Positions 1-8,729 of a stretch of 34,383 nucleotides of DNA are shown here, piece by piece. A program made the translations under genes and the position numbers. The notes under the pieces are model-generated. The model did not search any database and was not told the origin of the DNA. It saw nothing but the letters and a program-made list of their open reading frames with translations. Source of the stretch: Lachnospiraceae bacterium (lineage in GTDB: Bacteria; Bacillota; Clostridia; Lachnospirales; Lachnospiraceae); assembly GCA_015056725.1 (NCBI GenBank), contig SVFS01000023.1, positions 1 through 34,383 of the forward strand, given 5' to 3'. The first letter of the stretch is position 1, and each line of letters opens with the position of its first letter.

Positions 1-904
1 CAAGACCTTCGTTACGGAATACACGACCGATTTCGTATACTCTTTCCATTCCGCCTACGATTAATCTCTTTAAGTATAATTCAAGAGAAATACGAAGCTT
101 TAAGTCTTCGTCAAGTGCATTGAAATGCGTTTCAAACGGTCTTGCTGCAGCACCACCGGCATTGCTTACGAGCATTGGTGTTTCTACTTCGATAAAGTTT
201 TCTTTAGCAAGATACTGACGAATTGTGCTGATAATCTTAGAACGTTTTAAGAAAGTATCCTTTACTTCTTCGTTCATGATAAGGTCTGTATATCTCTGAC
301 GATAACGTGTATCGGTATCTGTTAATCCGTGGAATTTCTCAGGAAGAATCTGTAAGCTCTTAGAAAGCATTGTCATTTCTACTGCATGTACAGAGATTTC
401 TCCTGTTTTTGTACGGAATACATAACCTTTTACGCCATAGATATCACCAATATCAGATTTCTTGAAATCTGCATATGCATCTTCGCCGATAGCATCTCTT
501 GCTACATAAACCTGGATTCTGCCTTTTAAGTCCTGAATATTACAGAAAGAAGCTTTACCCATAACACGCTTGAACATCATACGTCCTGCGATAGATACTT
601 CAAGCGGGCTGGCATCCATGATCGCTCTTCTTTCATTATAATCAGCATTTACCGCTTCTCTAGCTGCTGCTTCATCTAAACCTTCTACATTTACTTCCGC
701 TCTTCCTGCAAGCAGCTTATCTTCATGAGCCTGATACAGTTCTTTTGCGTCGGATGTATGATGTGTCTGGTCATATTTTGTAATCTGGAATGGGTCTTTT
801 CCCGCTTCCTGAAGTGTTGCTAATTTTTCATGTCTAACCTTAATCAACTGATTAAGGTCCTGTTCCTGAACATTATTCTGTCCTTTGTTCTGTGCTTCTG
901 ACAT
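1..904 (-). CDS. lysS: Lysyl-tRNA synthetase, class II (partial, C-terminus beyond window)
   Basis: About 301 N-terminal residues are visible; the gene leaves the window at base 1. The enzyme charges tRNA-Lys with lysine in the cytoplasm. After a short Gln/Asn-rich leader the N-terminal OB-fold anticodon-binding domain follows (about residues 60-170, with ISIAGRMM-like and KGRIQVYV strands), then the start of the class II catalytic domain. Motif 1 lies around FIEVETPML, and the motif 2 signature RVFRNEGL falls exactly at the edge. The start codon at 904 is preceded by an AGAGG-type ribosome binding site. greA lies 120 bp upstream on the same strand with no terminator between them, so the two are probably co-transcribed from the greA promoter. 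No T-box leader is visible. Identification is secure. Confidence 0.97.
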   Translation of the reverse strand, partial: MSEAQNKGQNNVQEQDLNQLIKVRHEKLATLQEAGKDPFQITKYDQTHHTSDAKELYQAHEDKLLAGRAEVNVEGLDEAAAREAVNADYNERRAIMDASPLEVSIAGRMMFKRVMGKASFCNIQDLKGRIQVYVARDAIGEDAYADFKKSDIGDIYGVKGYVFRTKTGEISVHAVEMTMLSKSLQILPEKFHGLTDTDTRYRQRYTDLIMNEEVKDTFLKRSKIISTIRQYLAKENFIEVETPMLVSNAGGAAARPFETHFNALDEDLKLRISLELYLKRLIVGGMERVYEIGRVFRNEGL

Positions 905-998
905 TATATTACCTCTGTTCTTTTCTACTGCTGTCTTCTTGCATTCTCAATATATTGCAAATTCTATGCCTGCCATGTCTCATTAAACATCCGCAAAG

Positions 999-1041
999 CA
1001 ATTTCAAACATTTTACAATTTCAATTATTTTACAATTTCAA
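999..1041 (-). repeat. 17-bp tandem repeat across the greA stop codon
   Basis: Two adjacent 17-bp units, 1025-1041 and 1008-1024, share the core ATTTTACAATTTCAA on the plus strand. A third partial copy (CAATTTCAA) lies at 999-1007. The first unit contains the last five greA codons and its stop; the other two are noncoding. It looks like slippage duplication of the gene end. Confidence 0.75.
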
Positions 1042-1504
1042 GTACTTCGTACTCAATTGCACCAACCGGAGCTGCTACAGATACTTTTTCGCCTACTACC
1101 GCACCAAGAAGTGCATGTCCCAATGGAGATTCGTTGGAAATCTGTCCTGCATCTGTGTTTGCTTCGTTGGAACCAACAATTTTATAAACTAATTCTTCAT
1201 TATATTCGATATCTTTGATTCTCACTTTGCTACCGATGCGGATTACATCTGTATTTGTATCAGATTCATCCACAACTTCTACGTTTGTGAGCATTGCTTC
1301 TAATTCTTCGATACGTCCTTCAACGAGACGCTGTTCATCTTTTGCTGCCTGGTATTCAGCATTTTCAGATAAGTCACCTTGCGCTCTGGCTTCTTTGATG
1401 GCCTGAGCGATTTCTTTACGTTTCTCACCTTTTAAGTAGTTTAATTCTTCTTCGTATTTTCTCAGACCTTCCGCGGTCAGGATATTTTTCTTTTCTTCCA
1501 TCAT
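1025..1504 (-). CDS. greA: Transcription elongation factor GreA
   Basis: GreA rescues backtracked RNA polymerase by stimulating cleavage of the nascent RNA through the secondary channel. From the chosen start the protein has 159 residues, the usual GreA length. The N-terminal antiparallel coiled coil (about residues 5-75) carries the acidic tip motif ARAQGDLSENAEYQAAK, and the C-terminal FKBP-like domain ends in EYEVLEIVK. The open frame extends 15 codons further upstream, but GGAAAGGGAATAAAACC sits directly before the ATG at 1504 (a second ATG follows at 1501), which fixes the start. The promoter is at 1575-1604, giving a leader of roughly 65 nt. lysS follows downstream, an arrangement often seen in Clostridia. 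Confidence 0.96.
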   Translation of the reverse strand: MMEEKKNILTAEGLRKYEEELNYLKGEKRKEIAQAIKEARAQGDLSENAEYQAAKDEQRLVEGRIEELEAMLTNVEVVDESDTNTDVIRIGSKVRIKDIEYNEELVYKIVGSNEANTDAGQISNESPLGHALLGAVVGEKVSVAAPVGAIEYEVLEIVK

Positions 1505-1574
1505 GGTTTTATTCCCTTTCCTAATAGTGATTTTCTGATACCTACCCACATTAATATGGATTATGAACTAAGGT

Positions 1575-1604
1575 ATTATAACCGTTTTGTACAGTTACTG
1601 TCAA
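1575..1604 (-). promoter_or_regulatory. Sigma-A promoter of greA(-lysS) with an embedded palindrome
   Basis: On the minus strand there is a perfect TTGACA (1604-1599), an 18-bp spacer and a perfect TATAAT (1580-1575). The -35 box overlaps the last codons and stop of the upstream phosphatase gene. The palindrome ACAGTAACTGT (1591-1601) covers the end of the -35 box and the spacer, which is where a repressor would bind. Transcription should start near 1568. Confidence 0.8.
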
Positions 1605-2680
1605 GAAGACTTCAATCTGGCTTCCAGTAAATCAAGTTCAGCTTCCGTAAGCCCTGCATTATACAAATACTGTCTACAGTACTGGTGCATATCAAGCCCT
1701 GTCAAATCAGCATCTTTATCACAACCTGAAATATATCGAATCTTTTCATCTATTTCCTCTTTTTTGAAGCATTCATATAATCTATCGTCTGTTTCTAACA
1801 TTCCCGGATAATAATTATAAAAAGTAGCCATATAATCATCTACGATTTCCTGATAGGTAGCTCCTGCCAAACCTTCAAAAAGCATACTGACAAATCCCGT
1901 ACGATTTTTACCCTCAATACAATGAATTAAAACCGGTCCCTCCATAGTCAACATTTTCTTTAGTCCATCTGCCAAAGCAAACGCATATTTGTTACTATAA
2001 TACTTGGTTCCCATATTAAGTGTTAATACTTTCCCCGATTCAAATAGACTCTTATAATACGGAGATACATATCCACTTTCCGCCATAAACTGTCTAACTT
2101 CATCAGAAGAATCCGACAGATTCAGTACACACTTAATTCCTGCCGCTTCTGCAAAAGCATCCGAAAACGGAGCTCTGTTATACACATTGCACACAGGCGA
2201 TGAACTTCTGTAAAACATATTTCCGTTTATCGCGCCACCACTTAAGCTTCTGAAATTAGCAAAAGCAACATCGCTGGGAAACTCTTCCCGATTAGATGAA
2301 TACGCATATGTATCCAAGTCAATATCTGAAAAATCATCCTTCTTTTCGGTTTCTTCTACGTTTTCATCAGAGTTTTCATCAGCGTTTTCTTCCTCAACCT
2401 CTTCCGGCACATCCTCTTCTGATATAACTTCCGTTTTTTCCATCTCTTTTTTAGCTTCTTCCATCTGAGACAGCAAATCTTCCAAGACCTCTGACGGTCT
2501 TTTTTCCTCTGTATCTGCTTCTTCCTGCTTTTCCGGGATTTCCTCGCGGGCAGTATCCATATCATTCTCTACATCAGCCTCAGAAGAATGTTTTACCTCT
2601 GTAAGTCTGTTATAAGAACAGCCAATCAAAAGACAAGCAGCAAGCCATACAACCACCAAATATAGATATCTCTTCTTCAT
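1601..2680 (-). CDS. Lipoprotein tyrosine/dual-specificity phosphatase
   Basis: A 359-residue protein with a lipoprotein signal peptide: basic MKKR, hydrophobic core, lipobox LIGC with Cys21 as the lipidated residue. Residues about 28-125 form a long, very acidic Glu/Asp-rich linker with coiled-coil character. The C-terminal domain has the protein tyrosine phosphatase signature HCIEGKNRTG, with nucleophile Cys254 and phosphate-binding Arg260. The family resembles the Y_phosphatase3 group (Pfam PF13350), extracellular or lipid-anchored phosphatases that can also act on phosphoinositides. It should act outside the membrane. The upstream gene ends 107 bp away; a 12-bp palindrome TATTCTAGAATA (2710-2721) lies in that gap. 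SD sites AAGGAG and GAGG precede the ATG. The substrate cannot be told from the sequence. Confidence 0.85.
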   Translation of the reverse strand: MKKRYLYLVVVWLAACLLIGCSYNRLTEVKHSSEADVENDMDTAREEIPEKQEEADTEEKRPSEVLEDLLSQMEEAKKEMEKTEVISEEDVPEEVEEENADENSDENVEETEKKDDFSDIDLDTYAYSSNREEFPSDVAFANFRSLSGGAINGNMFYRSSSPVCNVYNRAPFSDAFAEAAGIKCVLNLSDSSDEVRQFMAESGYVSPYYKSLFESGKVLTLNMGTKYYSNKYAFALADGLKKMLTMEGPVLIHCIEGKNRTGFVSMLFEGLAGATYQEIVDDYMATFYNYYPGMLETDDRLYECFKKEEIDEKIRYISGCDKDADLTGLDMHQYCRQYLYNAGLTEAELDLLEARLKSS

Positions 2681-2787
2681 AAATTCCTCACTCCTTTTCG
2701 TCGGATTGTTATTCTAGAATACTCTAAACAAACAGTTCCCGCAAGCAACAGACATTGACATAACCTTAATAAATTATGAAGAATATC

Positions 2788-3540
2788 TTAATTTTCGCTA
2801 CCAACCAATTTCTGTAAATAACAATACTCTGAAAAGTACTTTGCGTCAGATCTTTCCTTTTCCATCATTTCACGCAGACTTTCATTCGACCATAAATCAA
2901 CACATAATATTTTGCATGGTATCTGCTTTAAAGACAGGCATCTGTCTGTATCATATAAAATCATAAGTCGTTCTTCTTTTTTGCAGAAAATTTCCTCTAT
3001 TGAGTCTATATACAATAGTGGCATTCCATATTCATTCCAAAGAAAATTCTCCATATCGCTGATAACTTTCTCTTCTTCTGCCGTTAAGTCTTCTCTTAAC
3101 ACATAAAACTTTTGTAGTTTTTGAAGCAGTTTTGTCGGAATATTACGACATATATTTTCCGTTCCGGGAATCCATAAAATATGGTTTATCCTCCCTATTT
3201 TCTCCAGTCTGTCTCTAAGCAGTTCTTCCTCTATTTTTTGTTTCCCATTGCGAAAAGCCGGCTCGGTGGTATCTATCTTTTCAAACTCCGGTCCAACAAA
3301 ATATTTATCTGCACATAACGTAAGGCAACAATTCTGCATTGTTTGCAAAAGTGCTGCCTTATTCCATGTCGTATATTTTTTCTTTTTTCGAAAAGGATAT
3401 TTTTTTACTGAATAATATCTGGAAAAACGACAAACCCACAGTTGAATACTTTCCTCTTCCGAAACGTGCTCCACCCTCGGATTTCTTCCCACACTTTCCT
3501 GTTTATCCATGCAAAACCAAATAATTCTCTGACTCATCAT
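2788..3540 (-). CDS. Hypothetical protein downstream of dus
   Basis: I do not recognise this 250-residue protein. It is soluble-looking, with no signal peptide or membrane segment, and rich in Lys, Glu and Cys. It has a strongly basic stretch (FRKKKKYTTW) in the first third and a hydrophobic strand-like pattern near the C-terminus (ERLMILYDTD, KILCVDLW) that suggests an alpha/beta fold. The frame opens at 3582, but AAGGA lies just ahead of a double ATG at 3540/3537, which I prefer as start; the farther ATG has no ribosome binding site at proper distance. It follows dus by about 90 bp with no terminator, so it probably belongs to the coaX-dus transcript. Confidence 0.7.
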   Translation of the reverse strand: MMSQRIIWFCMDKQESVGRNPRVEHVSEEESIQLWVCRFSRYYSVKKYPFRKKKKYTTWNKAALLQTMQNCCLTLCADKYFVGPEFEKIDTTEPAFRNGKQKIEEELLRDRLEKIGRINHILWIPGTENICRNIPTKLLQKLQKFYVLREDLTAEEEKVISDMENFLWNEYGMPLLYIDSIEEIFCKKEERLMILYDTDRCLSLKQIPCKILCVDLWSNESLREMMEKERSDAKYFSEYCYLQKLVGSEN

Positions 3541-3630
3541 ATTTTCCTTGTCTCTTCTCAAGACAAGATATGTTTTTTCCATGAAAAGTATGTCTGCAAT
3601 CCCTACTTTCCTGTTTGTCAGCTTCTCAGT

Positions 3631-4596
3631 CTAACCAAATATACTATCTACGCATCTTCTAAGTTCGTCCATGCTTTCTACGGTATTAATCATCCCGCGA
3701 AGTCTTGCGGAATTCGGATATCCCGTGGTATACCAGGAAATATGTTTTCGCATCTCGCGTACCGCAATATATTCACCTTTATATTCTACCATCAAATCCG
3801 CATGACGCAGTATCAGATTCCGCATCTCCTGTTTTGCCGGCCTCTCCGGAATCACTCCATCTGATAAGTAAGATGTAATCTCTCTAAAAATCCATGGATT
3901 TCCTTCTGCTGCACGCGCCACCATAACTCCATCGCATCCTGTCTGTGCAAGCATCTCTTTTGCCTTTATGGCCGACGTAACATCACCGTTTCCAAGCACC
4001 GGAATAGACAGTGCTTCTTTTACTTTTGCAATAATCTCCCAATCCGCTTTTCCGGAATAATACTGCTCTCTTGTCCTGCCATGCACTGCAACAGCTGACG
4101 CTCCCGCATCCTCCATTCTCTTGGCAAACTCAACGGCATTTACATGACCTTCGTCAAATCCTTTCCGAAATTTAACGGTGACCGGTTTAGAAATTGCTTT
4201 TACGGTTTTTCGTACGATTTCTGCTGCCAGCTCAGGATTTTTCATCAACGCTGAGCCTTCGCCATTGTTGACTACCTTTGGTACGGGACAGCCCATATTA
4301 ATATCAAGAATCGCAAAATTTCTCTCCTCGATTCTTGCTGCCATATCCGCTACAATATCCGGTTCCGAACCAAATAGCTGTAAGCTTACCGGGGTTTCCA
4401 TTGGATGAATCTGCAAAAGCTCTTCTGTATTTTTATTGTTATACATAATCGCCTTGGCACTAACCATCTCCATACAAACAAGTCCTGCTCCCATCTCTTT
4501 ACAAAGCAAACGAAATGGCAGGTCGGATACACCTGCCATAGGAGCCAATATTACATTATTCTCAAGCGTCACATTACCAATCGTAAGTGTGCTCAT
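3631..4596 (-). CDS. dus: tRNA-dihydrouridine synthase (DusB-like)
   Basis: A 321-residue flavoenzyme that reduces uridine in the tRNA D-loop with FMN and NADPH. The N-terminal TIM barrel begins with the family motif LAPMAGVSDLPFR (about residues 17-29). The catalytic cysteine is Cys103 in NMGCPVPKV, and FMN-contact motifs VHGRTREQYYSGKADW and VLGNGDV follow. The helical C-terminal domain includes REMRKHISWY. Length and motifs fit the bacterial DusB subfamily. A strong SD (GGAGG) precedes the ATG. A small hairpin with GACAC/GTGTC arms (4608-4625) ends one base from this SD and could affect its access. coaX lies 36 bp upstream on the same strand. Confidence 0.95.
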   Translation of the reverse strand: MSTLTIGNVTLENNVILAPMAGVSDLPFRLLCKEMGAGLVCMEMVSAKAIMYNNKNTEELLQIHPMETPVSLQLFGSEPDIVADMAARIEERNFAILDINMGCPVPKVVNNGEGSALMKNPELAAEIVRKTVKAISKPVTVKFRKGFDEGHVNAVEFAKRMEDAGASAVAVHGRTREQYYSGKADWEIIAKVKEALSIPVLGNGDVTSAIKAKEMLAQTGCDGVMVARAAEGNPWIFREITSYLSDGVIPERPAKQEMRNLILRHADLMVEYKGEYIAVREMRKHISWYTTGYPNSARLRGMINTVESMDELRRCVDSIFG

Positions 4597-4632
4597 TCTT
4601 ACCTCCTGACACAGAACATCGTGTCTTTTGTC

Positions 4633-5406
4633 TTATTTCTTACAGTTTTTTTCGTAAATCAGTCGAAGTCCGTCTAACGTCAATGTGCTGTCGTAGATAT
4701 CAATGCTATCTGTTTCATCTGCAATGATACGTCCCAGTCCGCCCGTTGCTACTACTTTCAGATTTTCAATTCCTGTTTCTTTTTTCACCTGATTAATAAT
4801 ATATTCTGTCTGACCAATCTGTCCATATACAAGGCCGGCCTGCATACTGCTGATAGTCTCCTGTGCTAAGATGGATTTTGGTTTCACAATCTCAATTTCA
4901 GGAAGTCTTGCTGTATCTTCCCACAACGCCTTTGCAGAGATACGGATACCCGGAGCTGTAATACCTGCTGCAAATTTACCACCATCCAGCACCAAATCGT
5001 ATGTTGTCGCTGTTCCAAAATCAAGTACCAAAACAGGTCCGCCATACTTTTCATAAGCAGCTACTGCATCCACAATTCTGTCAGAACCGATTTCGTTTGG
5101 ATGCGCCGTAATAATGCTGATACCTGTCTTTACTCCCGGTCCGACTACAAGGGGATTTAATTTCAAGTATTTTTTCACTGCTCCTGTCAGGGAATGCATT
5201 ACATTTGGTACAACACTTGCGATAATTACACCGCTTAACTGTTCTATTGCAATATCATTTTTTTCCAACAGAGAAGTAATCTGCATACCATATTCATCAC
5301 TTGTATGCATTGCCTTAGACATCATACGAAATGTACCGCAAAGCTTATCCCCTGCGTATGCGCCAAAGGTTATATTTGTATTTCCTACATCAATTACTAA
5401 AATCAT
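4633..5406 (-). CDS. coaX: Type III pantothenate kinase
   Basis: A 257-residue cytoplasmic kinase making 4'-phosphopantothenate, the first step of coenzyme A synthesis. The ASKHA-fold phosphate motif [11 protein letters not shown] is at the N-terminus. GPGVKTGI forms the pantothenate-binding region, [11 protein letters not shown] and [12 protein letters not shown] are the conserved CoaX motifs with the catalytic Asp, and [11 protein letters not shown] is the C-terminal nucleotide-binding glycine motif. CoaX enzymes are typically insensitive to CoA feedback and need a monovalent cation. Its ATG overlaps the stop of the upstream small gene by four bases (ATGA), so translation is coupled. Confidence 0.96.
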   Translation of the reverse strand: MILVIDVGNTNITFGAYAGDKLCGTFRMMSKAMHTSDEYGMQITSLLEKNDIAIEQLSGVIIASVVPNVMHSLTGAVKKYLKLNPLVVGPGVKTGISIITAHPNEIGSDRIVDAVAAYEKYGGPVLVLDFGTATTYDLVLDGGKFAAGITAPGIRISAKALWEDTARLPEIEIVKPKSILAQETISSMQAGLVYGQIGQTEYIINQVKKETGIENLKVVATGGLGRIIADETDSIDIYDSTLTLDGLRLIYEKNCKK

Positions 5407-5765
5407 TCTGTTTCTTCCTCTCTCATCAATAGCTCTGTGGGGTCTTCATGCTTTACAAATACCCGATAATATAAATCCAATGATTCTAACAGTTCCTGTT
5501 TACTGCTTCTGATTTTTCCCACTAACAAACCACTGGAAATTTCATCATATAAGAAATCGTCTTCTGCCGATTCCGTCTCGATAGAAAGGCTTCCATCCGG
5601 TTCAAATACAAACGTGATAACACCGCCCACTTCTTCCGTAAACAGGACACACATAATATGTAATTCATCCTGAATGGATTTAGGAATCTTATCAAATAAT
5701 TTATTGAAATAATATTTCTGTTCATACGCGCTCGCACCGCAAAGCACTACTCTTTCTTCTGTCAT
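5403..5765 (-). CDS. Small conserved hypothetical protein (DUF6145-like)
   Basis: A 120-residue acidic cytoplasmic protein without signal or membrane segment. It begins [21 protein letters not shown], then has a beta-rich middle ([21 protein letters not shown]) and an amphipathic C-terminal helix with a Lys/Glu-rich end. I recall similar 110-120-residue proteins in Lachnospiraceae (family DUF6145), but this is from memory and no function is known to me. It overlaps coaX by four bases, so the two products are made together; a role near CoA or biotin metabolism is possible only by association. An AAGGG-type SD precedes the ATG. Confidence 0.75.
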   Translation of the reverse strand: MTEERVVLCGASAYEQKYYFNKLFDKIPKSIQDELHIMCVLFTEEVGGVITFVFEPDGSLSIETESAEDDFLYDEISSGLLVGKIRSSKQELLESLDLYYRVFVKHEDPTELLMREEETE

Positions 5766-5823
5766 AACTTACCCTTACTGTTTTGTAATCCTATTTTATA
5801 ATACGACAATTTTTTTCAAACAG

Positions 5824-6657
5824 TTATACATATCCATACAAGCCACGTACAGATACTTCTCCTGCATAGACCTTTTTGACATCGCCGCTTACTTCTACCA
5901 GTAAATTTCCTTTCGCATCAATGCCTCTTGAAATCCCTATATACTCTCCTTGCGGATCGAGCACACGTACTTCTCCGCCTGCCCCCACAAGCCTGCTGTT
6001 ATATACATCCAGCATAGCCTGCAAATTCAGGTCCTGAACGAATTTCTCATAATACTGCTCAAACTTTTCCATAATGGCAGCAATCAGTTTTTCCCTCGAA
6101 ACTTCCACACCGGTTTCAAACCACAGACTTGTTGCCGTATCCGCCAGTTCTTCTCCAAAAGCAAAGCGTCTCTTTTCCGAAACGTCTGCAGATGGCAACG
6201 TAATTCCGTTATTTACATTGATGCCCACTCCGACAATCAGATAATCAATCTGTCCTCTTGTCGTGCCCAGCTCTGTCAAAATGCCGCATACCTTTTTATG
6301 ATTTACCACAATATCATTAGGCCATTTGATGCTTGCAGATACTCCCGTCAGCTCCGAAATCGCCTCAGCTACAGCAAGTCCCATTACAAGCGTCAGCATA
6401 GATGCTTTCTCTGCCGTAAACTGTGGTCTGCAAAGTAATGTCATGGAAATCGTCGTTTCCGGCTCCGATTGCCAGCTTCTTCCTCGCCTTCCCTTTCCGC
6501 CGCTTTGTGCATCCGCTATTACTAACAGCCCATGCTCTGCTCCTTCTCCGGCAAACTGCTTCGCATCTTCATTTGTGGATACCGTAGTCTGTTTATATAT
6601 AACCTTACCGGCAGCCCATTTGGTCTGTAGATATTCCCCTATTTTCTTCTCCACCAT
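5824..6657 (-). CDS. birA: Biotin--[acetyl-CoA-carboxylase] ligase, monofunctional BirA
   Basis: A 277-residue enzyme that activates biotin with ATP to biotinyl-5'-AMP and transfers it to the biotin-carrier lysine of carboxylases. Visible motifs are the adenylate-binding loop SGGKGRRGRSW (near residue 55), KWPNDIVVNHKKVCGILTE, and a C-terminal SH3-like domain with GEVSVRGLYGYV. It lacks the N-terminal winged-helix repressor domain of bifunctional BirA: the catalytic domain starts within 20 residues of Met1, so it should not repress transcription itself. The frame opens 12 codons upstream inside argF. AAGGGAG lies just before ATG 6657 with only three bases of spacing; the next codon is GTG at 6654 with six, so initiation may be at either. 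argF ends 10 bp upstream. Confidence 0.93.
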   Translation of the reverse strand: MVEKKIGEYLQTKWAAGKVIYKQTTVSTNEDAKQFAGEGAEHGLLVIADAQSGGKGRRGRSWQSEPETTISMTLLCRPQFTAEKASMLTLVMGLAVAEAISELTGVSASIKWPNDIVVNHKKVCGILTELGTTRGQIDYLIVGVGINVNNGITLPSADVSEKRRFAFGEELADTATSLWFETGVEVSREKLIAAIMEKFEQYYEKFVQDLNLQAMLDVYNSRLVGAGGEVRVLDPQGEYIGISRGIDAKGNLLVEVSGDVKKVYAGEVSVRGLYGYV

Positions 6658-6667
6658 GGGCTCCCTT

Positions 6668-7672
6668 CTACTGCGGAATCTCACTAATACCAAGTGTCGC
6701 AGCCATCATCGCTTTGATCGTATGCATTCTGTTTTCTGCTTCATCAAATACGATAGATGCCGGTGATTCAAACACCTCATCTGTTACTTCTAATTCTGTA
6801 AAACCAAACTTTTCGCCCTGCTTCTTGCCTACTTCTGTATTTAAATCATGGAATGCCGGCAAGCAGTGCATAAATACAGCCTGTGGTCCTGCATTGTCCA
6901 TTACTTTCTTATTTACCTGATATGGCATAAGTGCTTTGATACGGGACTCCCATGCTTCATCCGGCTCTCCCATAGATACCCATACATCGGTATAGATAAC
7001 ATCAACGCCCTTTGTACCTGCCATAGCATCTTCTTCCAAAGTCACGCTTCCGCCTGTTTTTGCAGCAATTTCTTTACAGGTAGCAACAAGCTCTGCTTCC
7101 GGGAAAAATTCTGCGGTCGTACAAGCTGTAAAATGCATACCCATCAGGGCACACGCTACCATAAGAGAATTTCCCATATTATAACGGGCATCTCCCATGT
7201 AAGTAAGTTTAATTCCTTTTAAGTAACCGAAATGCTCACGGATTGTCAAAAGATCTGCCAGCATCTGTGTCGGATGGAATTCATTTGTAAGACCGTTCCA
7301 CACAGGAACTCCTGCATATTTTGCAAGCTCATCCACGATTTCCTGTCCATAACCACGATATTCAATACCTTCATACATTCTACCAAGCACTCTTGCTGTA
7401 TCCGGAATACTCTCTTTCTTTCCAATCTGGGATACACTCGGATCAAGATAAGTAACGCCCATACCCAAATCACGTGCTGCTACTTCAAAAGAGCAACGTG
7501 TTCTTGTAGATGTCTTTTCAAAAATAAGCACAATGTTTTTACCTTTGAAATAATCCATTTGCTCGCCTTTTTTCTTTTTATCCTTAAGTTTTGCCGCCAA
7601 ATCCAGCATATATGTAATTTCTTCCGGTGTATAATCCAATAATTTTAGAAAGTGTCTTCCTGTTAAATTCAT
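6668..7672 (-). CDS. argF: Ornithine carbamoyltransferase
   Basis: A 334-residue cytoplasmic enzyme converting ornithine and carbamoyl phosphate to citrulline. The carbamoyl-phosphate loop STRTR is at residues 55-59, followed by HPTQ (ornithine transcarbamylase form), DVWVSMG (SMG ornithine-side loop) and FMHCLPAF with the catalytic Cys. Length matches the family. The frame extends five codons further, but GAGGAG lies inside that extension and fits an ATG at 7672. No other arg gene is in the window, so synthesis or catabolic use (arcB) cannot be separated by context. A hairpin with a short T-run lies directly upstream (7686-7720). birA follows after 10 bp. Confidence 0.95.
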   Translation of the reverse strand: MNLTGRHFLKLLDYTPEEITYMLDLAAKLKDKKKKGEQMDYFKGKNIVLIFEKTSTRTRCSFEVAARDLGMGVTYLDPSVSQIGKKESIPDTARVLGRMYEGIEYRGYGQEIVDELAKYAGVPVWNGLTNEFHPTQMLADLLTIREHFGYLKGIKLTYMGDARYNMGNSLMVACALMGMHFTACTTAEFFPEAELVATCKEIAAKTGGSVTLEEDAMAGTKGVDVIYTDVWVSMGEPDEAWESRIKALMPYQVNKKVMDNAGPQAVFMHCLPAFHDLNTEVGKKQGEKFGFTELEVTDEVFESPASIVFDEAENRMHTIKAMMAATLGISEIPQ

Positions 7673-7685
7673 TTTATATCTCCTC

Positions 7686-7720
7686 ATAAAACAGGCGGAA
7701 AGCTACTGAAGCCCTCCGCC
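7686..7720 (-). terminator. Hairpin terminator between the SPFH gene and argF
   Basis: On the minus strand GGCGGAGGGCT, loop TCAGT and AGCTTTCCGCC form an 11-bp stem with two G-U pairs (7720-7694), followed by TGTTTTA. The T-run ends only a few bases before the argF SD. It can terminate the nfeD-SPFH transcript or, if argF is read from further upstream, act as an attenuator. A second dyad, TTGAAATA/TATTTCAA (7746-7769), flanks the SPFH stop codon. Confidence 0.65.
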
Positions 7721-7760
7721 CTTAATTTCATCTGAATTATCTTCCTTGAAATAGTATTAC

Positions 7761-8684
7761 TTATTTCAAAATCTCCTTCGCAGAAGCTGCAAGACCTGCA
7801 ATCCCCTGAATTTCGGATGGAATAATAATCTTTGTAGCCTGACCGTCTGCTGCTTTCGCAAATGCCTCCAAGCTCTTTAATTTCAGCACTGCTTCATCAA
7901 TACCTGCTTCTTTTAACATACGAAGACCATCTGCAGATGCCTGCTGCACCTTTAAGATTGCTTCTGCCTGACCTTCTGCTTCACGAATCATCTTTTCTTT
8001 CTGTGCTTCTGCACGAAGAATTGCAGACTGCTTTTCTGCTTCTGCTTCGAGAATCGCTGCTTCTTTCTTACCTTCTGCTACCGTAACGCTGGCTTTCTTT
8101 TCACCTTCTGCTCTTGTAACAGCTTCACGACGTTCACGTTCTGCCTTCATCTGTCTTTCCATGGCATTCTGAATTTCTGCCGGCGGAATGATATTCTTTA
8201 ATTCTACACGGTTAACCTTGATTCCCCATGGGTCTGTTGCTTCATCAAGAGATGCTCTCATTTTTGTATTGATAGTTTCTCTGGATGTAAGTGTCTGGTC
8301 AAGCTCTAATTCACCGATGATGTTACGAAGTGTTGTAGCTGTCAGATTTTCAATCGCCATAATTGGATTTTCTACGCCGTATGTGAATAACTTCGGATCT
8401 GTAATCTGGAAAAATACTACCGTATCAATTCTCATAGTAACGTTATCTTTTGTGATAACCGGCTGTGGTGCAAAATCTACTACCTGTTCTTTTAATGTTA
8501 CGCGTCTTGCCACTTTATCAATGATCGGAATCTTAAAGTGAAGACCTACTGACCATGTAGACTGATAAGCACCAAGTCTTGTTACTACATACGCCTGTGC
8601 CTGTGGCACAATTTTAATACATGAAATTAATAAAACAATTACTAATACAATCAATACAAAAAAGATTGATAATACTCCATTCAT
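7761..8684 (-). CDS. SPFH/Band 7 (stomatin-like) membrane protein
   Basis: A 307-residue stomatin/prohibitin-type protein. An N-terminal membrane segment (residues 4-24) is followed by the SPFH domain, with typical VPQAQAYVVTRLGAYQSTW, VDFAPQPVITKDNVTMRIDTVVFFQ (shown in part) and GIKVNRVELKNI. A long Ala/Glu/Lys/Arg-rich coiled coil (about residues 170-255) drives oligomerisation. Such proteins form large membrane rings or flotillin-like microdomains and often pair with NfeD proteins, as here: the NfeD gene is just upstream on the same strand. A small CCGGG/CCCGG hairpin (8711-8723) sits in the intercistronic gap. A strong AAGGAGG SD precedes ATG. The exact target is unknown. Confidence 0.92.
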   Translation of the reverse strand: MNGVLSIFFVLIVLVIVLLISCIKIVPQAQAYVVTRLGAYQSTWSVGLHFKIPIIDKVARRVTLKEQVVDFAPQPVITKDNVTMRIDTVVFFQITDPKLFTYGVENPIMAIENLTATTLRNIIGELELDQTLTSRETINTKMRASLDEATDPWGIKVNRVELKNIIPPAEIQNAMERQMKAERERREAVTRAEGEKKASVTVAEGKKEAAILEAEAEKQSAILRAEAQKEKMIREAEGQAEAILKVQQASADGLRMLKEAGIDEAVLKLKSLEAFAKAADGQATKIIIPSEIQGIAGLAASAKEILK

Positions 8685-8729
8685 TTTCTTTTCCTCCTTA
8701 TCACTTCCTGCCGGGTTTCCCGGTCAATA

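Noticed and set aside
905-1024. Possible T-box leader before lysS
   Set aside because: The gap is only 120 bp, no T-box sequence (GGTGG...ACCGCG type) or terminator is present.
5950-6438. 162-codon plus-strand frame antisense to birA
   Set aside because: birA is intact and well supported; the opposite frame shows Cys/His/Ile-rich composition typical of antisense shadows.
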